DNA from: Alistipes sp. CAG:514
GTDB lineage: Bacteria; Bacteroidota; Bacteroidia; Bacteroidales; UBA932
Length of the DNA: 14,236 nucleotides
Direction of reading: 5' to 3'
Assembly: GCA_000431015.1 (NCBI GenBank)
Contig: HF986047.1
Coordinates: 12,094 to 26,329 of the forward strand
Shown here: positions 7,282 to 14,219 of the stretch, one piece after another
Layout of the letters: the number at the start of each line of letters is the position of its first letter
Numbering within the stretch: position 1 is the stretch's first letter
Position numbers and translations under genes: made by a program
Notes under the pieces: model-generated
Told to the model about the DNA's origin: nothing
Databases searched by the model: none
The model's input: only the letters and a program-made list of their open reading frames with translations

Positions 7282-8622
7282 TTACAAGAATATGAATTTT
7301 AGAATTACTAAAATTGACAAAACGGCCATGAACCAACCGATCTTCTTGACCTTTCCGGTGCAAAGGTTAAGGATGACATAGGCCACAAGACCAAGGAGGA
7401 TACCATTGGAGATTGAATATGTCATCGGCATGAGGATCATGGTAAGGAAAGCCGGGATGGACTCGGAGAAGTCGTCAAGAGGAATGTCCTTGATCGGGCT
7501 GAGCATGAACAGTCCCACGAACACGAGTGCCGGGCAGACAGCGGAGCCAGGGATGGCGGTGAAGACCGGAGCGAAGAACAGCGCCAGCACGAAGCAGGCG
7601 GCGACCGAGAATGCGGTCAGACCCGAACGGCCACCCTGGGCCACGCCTGAGGCGCTCTCAACATAGGTGGTCACGGTGCTTGTTCCGAGGCAGGCTCCGG
7701 CGACCGTGCCGATGGCGTCGGCCATGAAGGCCTTGTTCATGCGCAGAGGCCGTCCGTCCTTCTCCACCATGTTGGCCTTCGTCGTCACGCCGACAAGAGT
7801 GCCGATCGTGTCGAACATGTCCACGAACAGGAATGTGAACACGACGATCAGCATGTCAAGGCTGAAGATCTGGCTTGTGTCGGTGCTGAACTGGCAGAGG
7901 ATAGGCTTCATGGACGGCGGGGTGTCGACGAATCCATGGAACTGCGTGAGTCCCATAGGGATGCCGATGACGGCGGTGGCGATGATTCCGATAAGGAGGG
8001 CTCCCGGGACGTTGAAGATGACCAGCGCGCCGGTGATGACAAGACCGATTACGGAAAGGAGACCGGCGCCGCCGGTGATGTCGCCGAGGTTAACCAGTGT
8101 GGCGGGATCATCCACGACGATGCCGCCGCCCTTCAGGCCGATGAGCGCGATGAACAGACCGATACCTGCGCCGATCGCCTTTCTCAGCGACAGCGGCAGG
8201 GCGTTCACAATCGCCTCGCGGACACTCGTCAAAGTCAGGATTATGAATATTATACCTTCAATAAGGACAGCGGTCAGCGCGAACTGCCAGCTATAGCCCA
8301 TTCCGAGGCAGACCGTGTAGCAGAAGAAGGCGTTCAGTCCCATACCAGGGGCAAGGGCGAACGGAAGCTTGGCGTAGAAAGCCATCACGAGGGTCGCGAG
8401 GATGGAGGCGACAGCCGTGGTGGTGAAGAGGGCGTTCTTGTCCATTCCGCAGTCAGCCAGGATTGAAGGGTTGACGGCGAGGATGTAGGACATCGCGAGG
8501 AATGTGGTGATACCGGCGACGATCTCGGTGGAGACCTTCATCGTGGACGGATCGAATCCGAACAGTTTGGTCATCCAGCCTGACTTCTTAGGCTCGGCGG
8601 CCTGAGTTTTTGTTTCTGCCAT
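7282..8622 (-). CDS. NCS2/AzgA-family purine nucleobase permease
   Basis: This 446-residue inner-membrane protein is rich in hydrophobic helices and is full length for the AzgA branch of the NCS2 (nucleobase:cation symporter-2) family. Typical members import adenine, guanine or hypoxanthine with protons. Diagnostic segments are: FGFDPSTMKVSTEIVAG with FLAMSYILAVNPSIL at the N-terminus; APGMGLNAFF (91-100); AGIGLFIALIGLKGGGIVV (152-170); FVDMFDTIGTLVGV (266-279); and the reentrant-loop motif ending in GVAQGGRSG (326-334). The gene sits 29 nt downstream of the Tsx-like channel gene on the same strand, so they are probably co-transcribed, giving outer- and inner-membrane steps of one uptake route. 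The divergent apt gene next to them favours adenine or a mixture of purines, but the exact substrate cannot be read from sequence. No good Shine-Dalgarno sequence precedes the ATG. Confidence 0.94.
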   Translation of the reverse strand: MAETKTQAAEPKKSGWMTKLFGFDPSTMKVSTEIVAGITTFLAMSYILAVNPSILADCGMDKNALFTTTAVASILATLVMAFYAKLPFALAPGMGLNAFFCYTVCLGMGYSWQFALTAVLIEGIIFIILTLTSVREAIVNALPLSLRKAIGAGIGLFIALIGLKGGGIVVDDPATLVNLGDITGGAGLLSVIGLVITGALVIFNVPGALLIGIIATAVIGIPMGLTQFHGFVDTPPSMKPILCQFSTDTSQIFSLDMLIVVFTFLFVDMFDTIGTLVGVTTKANMVEKDGRPLRMNKAFMADAIGTVAGACLGTSTVTTYVESASGVAQGGRSGLTAFSVAACFVLALFFAPVFTAIPGSAVCPALVFVGLFMLSPIKDIPLDDFSESIPAFLTMILMPMTYSISNGILLGLVAYVILNLCTGKVKKIGWFMAVLSILVILKFIFL

Positions 8623-8651
8623 TGTCTTGGATTGTTAAGTGTCGTTGAATA

Positions 8652-9452
8652 TTAGAATACCCACTTGGTACCAAGGCAAGGACGCACGAAGAAGCCCTTT
8701 CCGGTTCCGAAATTGTAAGAGAGTTCGATCTCAGTACCGATATTGAGGTTGTCAACTCCGAAATGCTGGCCGATGTTGTACCAGAGCTGTGGCTCTGAAA
8801 GGAACACGAAGTGAGCGTCCTCCGCCTTTGTCCAGTCACGGTATCCGGCCTTCTTGTCGTTGATGTAAGGGCAGACAGTGTGGTCCTCCCACCAGAAATC
8901 AGCGAATCCACTGAAGCGGAGTCCGGTAACGCCGAACAGATCCTGCATACCCCAGACAGCCGTGAACTGGAGCGGAACCTCGCTCTTGAATTTGCTGCCG
9001 TCAGCGTGCTTCGCGCCGTTATAGTTGATGGTCTTGTAAAGGGCCTTGAGATTCAATGTGTTCTTGAAATCCTTGCTGTGAAGGAACCAGTCAACACCGA
9101 AAAGGAAGGCGTTGTTGATGGTGTAGCCGTTGTACGCGCCGCCGTTGTACTCGACGTGGAAGCTGAAAGGAGCAAGTTTTGTGTTCTGCCAGAAGTTGAG
9201 GCAACGCGCGATCTCGAAGTAGGTCCCGCTTGGAGCGTAAACCTTGTCATTCTCGTTCTTCGAGTTGTAGTCATAATCCACGAAGAAGAAGGTGTTACCC
9301 CATTTGTCCCCGTAGAAACCTTCGAGGGTGGTGGTCACGTGACCGCGATCCTTACCGAAATCGTAGAAAGTCTGAAGGTTGGTCTGAGCCTTTGCTCCTA
9401 GAGTAAAGGCAAGCGCTGCGACTGTGGCGGCGATGATTGATTTGTTTGACAT
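8652..9452 (-). CDS. DUF5020/Tsx-like outer-membrane nucleoside channel
   Basis: The 266-residue protein has a signal peptide (MSNKSIIAATVAALAFTLGAKA, cleavage before QTN). Its mature part is a run of aromatic-rich beta strands (NTFFFVDYDY, FSFHVEYNGGAY, AFLFGVDWFLH, GLRFSGFADFWW, LWYNIGQHF, GFFVRPCLGTKWVF). It ends in phenylalanine, the usual barrel-assembly signal. The opening NLQTFYDFGKDRGHVTTTLEGF resembles the DUF5020 family, which is related to the Tsx nucleoside-specific porin of enterobacteria. Tsx passes nucleosides and related molecules across the outer membrane. That role fits well here, because the downstream gene is a purine permease and the divergent gene is apt. Family membership is from recognition by eye. 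Transport of purine compounds is inferred from relatedness and context. Confidence 0.88.
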   Translation of the reverse strand: MSNKSIIAATVAALAFTLGAKAQTNLQTFYDFGKDRGHVTTTLEGFYGDKWGNTFFFVDYDYNSKNENDKVYAPSGTYFEIARCLNFWQNTKLAPFSFHVEYNGGAYNGYTINNAFLFGVDWFLHSKDFKNTLNLKALYKTINYNGAKHADGSKFKSEVPLQFTAVWGMQDLFGVTGLRFSGFADFWWEDHTVCPYINDKKAGYRDWTKAEDAHFVFLSEPQLWYNIGQHFGVDNLNIGTEIELSYNFGTGKGFFVRPCLGTKWVF

Positions 9453-9471
9453 AAATATTAAGGAATTTGAC

Positions 9472-9499
9472 TTGTTCCTTTTTGAATATTAAAGAACAA
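9472..9499. promoter_or_regulatory. Inverted repeat in the tsx-like/apt divergent intergenic region
   Basis: TTGTTCCTTT (9472-9481) pairs with AAAGAACAA (9491-9499), giving 9 base pairs with one bulged C. The left arm can instead pair upstream with AAGGAA (9460-9465). The repeat lies between the divergent genes, overlapping a candidate minus-strand -7 box. A regulator-binding site is possible but unproven. Confidence 0.25.
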
Positions 9500-9504
9500 A
9501 ATTA
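9497..9504 (-). promoter_or_regulatory. Candidate -7 box for the tsx-like/permease operon
   Basis: On the minus strand the octamer reads TAATTTTG, matching the Bacteroidota TAnnTTTG consensus, 45 nt upstream of the channel gene start. I see no good TTTG -33 element at the normal spacing. Short motif, low certainty. A second exact match, TAACTTTG, lies on the minus strand at 9550-9557. Confidence 0.3.
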
Positions 9505-9527
9505 ATACAAATGTCATAGAAAGTCCA

Positions 9528-9535
9528 TACCTTTG
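9528..9535 (+). promoter_or_regulatory. Candidate -7 box for apt
   Basis: TACCTTTG matches TAnnTTTG and stands 31 nt before the apt ATG, giving a short leader. No TTTG is found at the -33 spacing. The position in a divergent intergenic region supports it more than the motif itself. Confidence 0.3.
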
Positions 9536-9566
9536 CCCTACAATATTCACAAAGTTATCAACAGCC

Positions 9567-10133
9567 ATGTTTGAAGAGACACTGAAATTCTATCAAAACT
9601 TCCCTAAGGAAGGAATCAATTTCGTTGACATAATGCCGTTTATGCAGGACAAGGAGGTCTTCACCAAGCTGATCGGCGAGATCGGCAGGCACGTGACCGC
9701 ACCGACCGTTGCAGCCCCCGAGGCCCGCGCGTTCCTGTTCTGCGCGCCGCTCCTCACCTCGGACAGCGGAGTGACCAATGTCGTGCCGTTCCGCAAGAAG
9801 GGCAAGCTGCCTCACTCCGGCGACGACCTGCAAAGCATCGAGATTATGAAGGAATATGGCCCCGACAACCTTTACTTCCGGAAGTCCGACATAGCGGCCG
9901 GCAAGGCTGAGGATGGAATATTCAAGATCGCCATCATCGATGACGTCCTCGCCACCGGCGGCACGGCGGAAGGAATAGCCAAGGCTCTTGACGCGCTGAC
10001 AATCGATGTCGATGGCAAGGAATATGGCGTGAAGGTCACCGAGTTCATCTTCCTTGCCGAGCTTGACGGACTCTACGGCCGCAACCGTCTCGAAAAGATC
10101 GCTCCGGTCCACTCCATCGCGCACATCAGGTAA
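9567..10133 (+). CDS. apt: Adenine phosphoribosyltransferase
   Basis: This 188-residue cytoplasmic enzyme would convert adenine and PRPP to AMP and pyrophosphate in purine salvage. Family landmarks are in order: NFPKEGINFVDIMPFM (11-26, equal to the FPKPGIxFxDIxP opening of Apt), PEARAFLFCAPLL (51-63, equal to the EARGFxFGxPLA loop), VPFRKKGKLP (73-82), and the PRPP-binding loop IIDDVLATGGTAEG (123-136), followed by a late EFIFLAELDGLYGR. It is slightly longer than typical Apt (170-180). The gene is divergent from the channel/permease pair, which makes a compact purine uptake and salvage locus. A related type I PRTase with another purine substrate cannot be fully excluded, but the N-terminal motif favours adenine. 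It faces argB tail to tail across 45 nt with no visible terminator hairpin. Confidence 0.9.
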   Translation: MFEETLKFYQNFPKEGINFVDIMPFMQDKEVFTKLIGEIGRHVTAPTVAAPEARAFLFCAPLLTSDSGVTNVVPFRKKGKLPHSGDDLQSIEIMKEYGPDNLYFRKSDIAAGKAEDGIFKIAIIDDVLATGGTAEGIAKALDALTIDVDGKEYGVKVTEFIFLAELDGLYGRNRLEKIAPVHSIAHIR

Positions 10134-10178
10134 GCGCCCTCTACACAACACCGACTATCGGAAGGAGACCAACCTGCA

Positions 10179-10967
10179 TCAGTCATCCGTCTCGGGGTCT
10201 GCCATGATGGTGGTGCCGGCATTGAGGGCAGAGGCGGAGGTGATGACCACACGGGAGACGCCGGAGTTGATGGCTTCGAAGGCGTTCTGGAGTTTCGGGA
10301 TCATTCCCTCGGAGATGGTGCCGTCGGCGACCATCAGGGCGAAATCGGAACTGGTTATGGTCGGAATCACGCTCGACGGGTCGTTCAGGTCCTTCATCAC
10401 GCCAGGCGTGGACGAGCAATAGGTCAGGGTCACGTCATAGACTGAGGCAAGTGTCTGGGCGACGGACGAGGCGATGGTGTCGGCATTGGTGTTCAGCATC
10501 GAGCCTTCCTTGTCATGGGTCAGCGGGGCGAGAACAGGCACGGCGCCGGACTCAAGGAGGTTCTCCAAAGCCTTGGCGTTGACATACTTGATGTCACCTA
10601 CGTAACCGAAGTTGATTGGCTGTACGGGGCGCTTCACACTCATAATCAGATTGAGATCAGCACCGGTAAGGCCAACGGCGTTGACACCAAGGGCTTGCAG
10701 ACGCGCAACCAGATTCTTGTTGACAAGTCCGCCGTAGACCATCGTTACCACCTTCAGCATCTCGGCGCTTGTGATCCTGCGGCCATCGATCATCTGGGTC
10801 TCCACGCCCAGTCTGGCCGCCATCTCAGTGGCGATCTTGCCGCCTCCGTGCACGAGAATCTTTCTGCCCTTGAGGCTTGACAGTGACATCAGGAGGGACT
10901 GGAGAGACTCCTCGTTCTCCACTATGGCTCCTCCCACCTTAATAATATTCAATGAATCCTTTATCAT
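10179..10967 (-). CDS. argB: N-acylglutamate kinase (acetyl- or succinylglutamate)
   Basis: ArgB phosphorylates N-acylglutamate, the second step of arginine synthesis. The 262 residues contain the amino-acid-kinase signatures: NIIKVGG with Lys10, LVHGGG (Gly41-43), GRRITSAEM (substrate arginine region, 62-70), VVTMVYGGLVNKNLV, GLTGAD, and MLNTNADT (157-164). All are closely Bacteroides-like. Two ATGs lie 6 nt apart (10973 and 10967), and the frame stays open to 11039. I chose 10967 because a GAGG at 10977-10980 stands 9 nt before it, against only 3 nt before 10973. It is the last gene of the arg operon, 119 nt after argF', and that gap contains the repeat/hairpin array. Because ArgF' here looks succinylornithine-specific, this kinase probably works on N-succinylglutamate; that is inference. 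Confidence 0.95.
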   Translation of the reverse strand: MIKDSLNIIKVGGAIVENEESLQSLLMSLSSLKGRKILVHGGGKIATEMAARLGVETQMIDGRRITSAEMLKVVTMVYGGLVNKNLVARLQALGVNAVGLTGADLNLIMSVKRPVQPINFGYVGDIKYVNAKALENLLESGAVPVLAPLTHDKEGSMLNTNADTIASSVAQTLASVYDVTLTYCSSTPGVMKDLNDPSSVIPTITSSDFALMVADGTISEGMIPKLQNAFEAINSGVSRVVITSASALNAGTTIMADPETDD

Positions 10968-10976
10968 ATTCATTTT

Positions 10977-10980
10977 CCTC
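10977..10980 (-). promoter_or_regulatory. Ribosome binding site deciding the argB start
   Basis: GAGG on the minus strand is 9 nt before the ATG at 10967 and 3 nt before the ATG at 10973. The spacing favours the inner start, although ribosomes may use both. Confidence 0.45.
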
Positions 10981-10987
10981 AAAATTA

Positions 10988-11069
10988 TTTCCGTACACCA
11001 AAGAGGCTTTTCCTGTACCAAACGATGACAAAAGGCCATTTGGTACAGGAGAGGCCCCTTTCCTGTACC
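10988..11069. repeat. Four-copy GTAC-centred repeat between argF' and argB
   Basis: Related units are TTTCCGTACACCAAA (10988-11002), TTTTCCTGTACCAAA (11008-11022), the inverted copy TTTGGTACAGGAGAG (11039-11053) and TTTCCTGTACC (11059-11069). Units 2 and 3 form an 18-bp stem (11005-11022 with 11039-11056, two G-U pairs). Units 3 and 4 form a competing stem of 9 perfect pairs plus extensions. The array fills the only long gap of the arg operon, so it may act on the argF'-argB transcript or be a mobile intergenic repeat. Confidence 0.7.
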
Positions 11070-11086
11070 GTTTCCGCAACAAAGTC

Positions 11087-12037
11087 TTATTGCAGATCCT
11101 CCAGCATCCTCTTCATCACCACCTGGGCGGAGACGACACGGTTGGCGGCCTCCGGAATCACGATGCTGCGAGAGGAATCTATCACCTCATCTGTCACGAT
11201 CATATTCCTTCTCACCGGCAGACAGTGCATGAAGTAGGCGTTGTTGGTGACGGCCATCTGGCGCGCCCCGACTGTCCAAGCACGGTCCTGACTGAGGATC
11301 TGGCCGTAGTGTGAGACGGAGGACCAGTTCTTGGCGTAGATGAAGTCCGCTCCCTCAAAGGCCTTCATCTGGTCGTACTCCACACGGGCATCGCCGACGA
11401 ACTGAGGATCAAGCTCGTAGCCTTCCGGATGGGTGATGACGAAATCCACATCGGCGGCATTCATCCACTCGGCGAACGAGTTAGGCACAGCCTGAGGCAG
11501 CGCACGCGGATGCGGAGCCCAGGTCAGAACCACCTTCGGACGCGCCACGCTTTTATATTCATTGACCGTGATGAGGTCGGCGAAGGCCTGGCATGGATGG
11601 ACCGTGGCAGATTCGAGGCTGATGACAGGTTTGCCGGAATATTCGATGAACTGCCTGAGAATGGTCTCGTTGTAGTCGAAGGACTTGTCCTTCAGGCCGG
11701 CGAACGAGCGCACTCCGATGATGTCACAGTAGCTGCCGATGACAGGGATCGCCTCACGCAGATGCTCCGGCTTGTCGCCGTCCATCACCACGCCCATCTC
11801 GGTCTCAAGTTTCCAGCTGTCGCCATTGACATTGAGCACTATCGAGTTCATTCCCAGATTCATGGCCGCCTTCTGGCTGCTCAGGCGGGTGCGCAGGCTG
11901 CTGTTGAAGAAAATCAGAATGATCGTCTTGTTCCTGCCCAGATTCTGCCATGCGAACGGGGTCGCCTTGACCTGCTTCGCCTCCTCAAGCGCCTTGCCGA
12001 GGTCGCCTATGTCACTTACGTGAAAAAAACTTCTCAT
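11087..12037 (-). CDS. argF': N-succinyl/acetyl-L-ornithine carbamoyltransferase
   Basis: The enzyme carbamoylates N-acyl-ornithine to N-acyl-citrulline, the Bacteroidota variant of the transcarbamylase step. The 316 residues show the carbamoyl-phosphate loop FFNSSLRTR (43-51), HPCQ (147-150), TWAPHPRALPQAVPNSF (172-188) and HCLPVRR (271-277). They match the Bacteroides fragilis enzyme closely, including WKLETEMGVVMDGDKPEHL. Residue 90 is proline. In published work Pro at this position gives succinylornithine specificity and Glu gives acetylornithine specificity, so a succinylornithine transcarbamylase is likely. The ATG overlaps the argD stop (ATGA), with an AGGA ribosome site at 12044-12047, 6 nt upstream. 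In B. fragilis HPCQ reads HPLQ as I recall it, a minor difference. Confidence 0.95.
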   Translation of the reverse strand: MRSFFHVSDIGDLGKALEEAKQVKATPFAWQNLGRNKTIILIFFNSSLRTRLSSQKAAMNLGMNSIVLNVNGDSWKLETEMGVVMDGDKPEHLREAIPVIGSYCDIIGVRSFAGLKDKSFDYNETILRQFIEYSGKPVISLESATVHPCQAFADLITVNEYKSVARPKVVLTWAPHPRALPQAVPNSFAEWMNAADVDFVITHPEGYELDPQFVGDARVEYDQMKAFEGADFIYAKNWSSVSHYGQILSQDRAWTVGARQMAVTNNAYFMHCLPVRRNMIVTDEVIDSSRSIVIPEAANRVVSAQVVMKRMLEDLQ

Positions 12038-13155
12038 AATACTTCCTTTAATGCGTCAATGAATATGTCAACGTCCGCCTTGGTAAGCGTAAGCGGGGCA
12101 AGAAGGCGGATCATGTTCTTGCCGGAAACGCCTGTGAATATGTGCTTTTCGTAGAGAAGGCGGCCTCTGATCTCGGCGATCGGCTCATTGAATTCTATGC
12201 CTACCATGAGTCCGCGGCCACGCACCTCCCTGATTCTCGGAGAGGCCGGAATGGAATTCTTCAGATACTCTCCTACCTCAAAAGCGTTCGCAACGAGATT
12301 CTCTTCCTTGAATATGTCCGCGACGGCGTTGGCCGCGGCCATCGCGAGGTAATTGCCTCCGAATGTGGTGCCGAGCATTCCCTTTGTGGCCTCGAACTCA
12401 GGAGAGATGAGGACTCCGCCGATCGGGAAACCGTTCGCCATGCCTTTTGCCATCGTGACGATGTCCGGCTTGATTCCGACCCATTGGTGGGCGAAGAACC
12501 TGCCGCTGCGGCCGTAGCCGCTCTGAATCTCGTCAAGAATCAGCACCACGCCGGCCTCCTTGGTGGCCTGACGAAGATCTCTCATGAACTGGTCATCAGG
12601 GATGACGATACCGCCGACCCCCTGGATGCCTTCAATGATTACTCCGGCGACATCGCCCTTGGCAAGTTCTGTTCTCACCGCCTCTATGTCATTCAGAGGC
12701 AGGAAAGTGACATTGTGATGCGAGTTGAACGGCGCTGAATACTTAGGATTGTCGGTGACGGCCACCGCTCCGGAGGTCCTTCCGTGGAAGGCTCCCTTGA
12801 ACGCGATCATCCTGTCCTTTCCGGTGTGGAAAGAGGCCAGTTTGAGGGCGTTCTCATTGGCCTCCGCTCCTGAGTTGATCAGGAAGAGGGAGTAATCCTG
12901 TAGTCCGGATAGTTCACCGATCTTTCCGGCCAGCTCGACCTGAAGCGGATTCTTCACGCTGTTGGAGTAGAAGCCGATCTTGTTCAGCTGGTCGGTTATG
13001 GCAGCCACGTATTTCGGGTGACAGTGGCCGACTGAGATGACGGCGTGGCCTCCGTAGAGGTCGAGATATTCCTGACCCTTGTCATCCCAGATTCTGGTGC
13101 CTTTGGCTTTGACGGGAGTCACATCAAAGAGGCTATATACATCGAATAAGTTCAT
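12034..13155 (-). CDS. argD: Acylornithine aminotransferase
   Basis: ArgD is a class III PLP-dependent aminotransferase that turns N-acyl-glutamate semialdehyde into N-acyl-ornithine with glutamate as amino donor. The 373 residues begin MNLFDVYSLFDVTPVKAKG and show INSGAEAN (93-100, phosphate binding), AFHGRT (122-127), LILDEIQSGYGR (205-216, with Asp208 for the pyridine nitrogen) and the Schiff-base lysine Lys237 in TMAKGMANGFPIGG. The length is typical or slightly short. It starts 15 nt after argC and ends in a 4-nt overlap with argF', so the genes are co-translated. The natural substrate here may be the succinyl form, as argued for argF'. Confidence 0.96.
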   Translation of the reverse strand: MNLFDVYSLFDVTPVKAKGTRIWDDKGQEYLDLYGGHAVISVGHCHPKYVAAITDQLNKIGFYSNSVKNPLQVELAGKIGELSGLQDYSLFLINSGAEANENALKLASFHTGKDRMIAFKGAFHGRTSGAVAVTDNPKYSAPFNSHHNVTFLPLNDIEAVRTELAKGDVAGVIIEGIQGVGGIVIPDDQFMRDLRQATKEAGVVLILDEIQSGYGRSGRFFAHQWVGIKPDIVTMAKGMANGFPIGGVLISPEFEATKGMLGTTFGGNYLAMAAANAVADIFKEENLVANAFEVGEYLKNSIPASPRIREVRGRGLMVGIEFNEPIAEIRGRLLYEKHIFTGVSGKNMIRLLAPLTLTKADVDIFIDALKEVL

Positions 13156-13170
13156 AATATGATTCGAATA

Positions 13171-14151
13171 TTAAAAACGAGTGCCTTTCAGGTGAAGACC
13201 GGTGCCCTCCGGGAGGCCGAAAATGAGGTTCATGTTCTCGACAGCCTGACCGGAAGCACCTTTAACCAGATTGTCTATAACACTGATAACATGTAGCTTA
13301 CATCCATACTTCCGGACATTGAGCACACATTTGTTGGTGTTGACGACCATCTTGAGATCCGGGTTGGTGTCAATCACATGGACGAAAGGCTCGTCCTTGT
13401 AATAATCCTTGTACAAGGCCACGGCGTCTTTCTCCGAAAGGTCGCAGTCAAAATAAACCGAGGCCAGGATTCCCCTGGTGAAATCGCCCCTGACCGGCAC
13501 GAAGTTGAGTTCGCCCTCATAGCTCGGAGCAAGGGTGTGTAGCGTCTCCCCTATCTCGTCCAGATGCTGATGGGAGAATGCCTTGTAGACCGAGAGGTTG
13601 TTGGCTCTCCAGCTGAAATGCGTGGTCTCCGAAGGAGCCTGTCCCGCACCGGTGGAGCCGGTGATCCCGGTCACATGGATCTCTGGAAGTTTGTCAGCCT
13701 TTGCCATAGGCAGGAGCGCCAGTTGGATAGAAGTCGCGAAGCACCCCGGATTGGCTATATGTTTAGAAACCTTAATCTTGTCCCGGAATGCCTCCGGAAG
13801 GCCATAGACAAAGTCTTCGGCGTCTGCCGCAAGACGAAAATCGTTGCTGAGATCGATGATGGATCCCTTGTAGGTTTCTGGCAGCGAATGCACAAAACCC
13901 TTTGACTTTCCGTGACCGGAGCAAAGAAACAACACATCGGCCTCTTCCACAGGGGCTTCCGCACTGAACTTCAGATCCGTCTCTCCCAATAAATCCTGAT
14001 GCGCTGACCACACAGGCTCACCGGCGTGGCTGCCGCTCTGCGCGAAGACAACCTTCACGGCCGGATGATTGGCCAGAATCCGCAGAAGCTCGCCGGCCGT
14101 GTAGCCGGCGGCCCCTACGATCCCTACCTTTATATACTCATTTAAATTCAT
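13171..14151 (-). CDS. argC: N-acyl-gamma-glutamyl-phosphate reductase
   Basis: ArgC reduces N-acyl-glutamyl phosphate with NADPH to the semialdehyde. The 326 residues contain the Rossmann GxxGxxG (Gly10, 13 and 16 in VGIVGAAGYTAGE), the catalytic Cys137 in ANPGCFAT, ITGSTGAG, THFSWRANN and the closing KGASGQAVENMNL. All agree with Bacteroides ArgC. I start at the ATG at 14151; a TTG directly before it adds one residue but is a poor choice. It is the first arg gene visible, and the genes further upstream (argG is usual in Bacteroidales, by general knowledge) lie outside the window. No clear Shine-Dalgarno sequence or TAnnTTTG box is seen in the 85 nt upstream. Confidence 0.96.
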   Translation of the reverse strand: MNLNEYIKVGIVGAAGYTAGELLRILANHPAVKVVFAQSGSHAGEPVWSAHQDLLGETDLKFSAEAPVEEADVLFLCSGHGKSKGFVHSLPETYKGSIIDLSNDFRLAADAEDFVYGLPEAFRDKIKVSKHIANPGCFATSIQLALLPMAKADKLPEIHVTGITGSTGAGQAPSETTHFSWRANNLSVYKAFSHQHLDEIGETLHTLAPSYEGELNFVPVRGDFTRGILASVYFDCDLSEKDAVALYKDYYKDEPFVHVIDTNPDLKMVVNTNKCVLNVRKYGCKLHVISVIDNLVKGASGQAVENMNLIFGLPEGTGLHLKGTRF

Positions 14152-14219
14152 CAATACTATAAACTTATCTCACTATTCAACAGCCGCCGGCTACCTTCAC
14201 GTTACCCCTACCCTAAATC

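Noticed and set aside
7667..8466. Two overlapping plus-strand open frames across the permease gene
   Set aside because: Both are complementary-strand shadows of a full-length NCS2 permease and have low-complexity Met/Pro/Thr or Asp/Glu composition.
10134..10178. Terminator between apt and argB
   Set aside because: I could not draw a stable hairpin in these 45 nt.
10968..11039. 24-residue extension of argB, or a separate leader peptide
   Set aside because: The frame runs on into argB without a stop, so it is not a leader peptide. The extension crosses the hairpin array and is absent from the family.
11429..12154. 241-codon open frame on the plus strand
   Set aside because: It lies wholly over argF' and the argD end on the opposite strand. 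Both of those are unmistakable enzymes, so this is a complementary-strand artefact.
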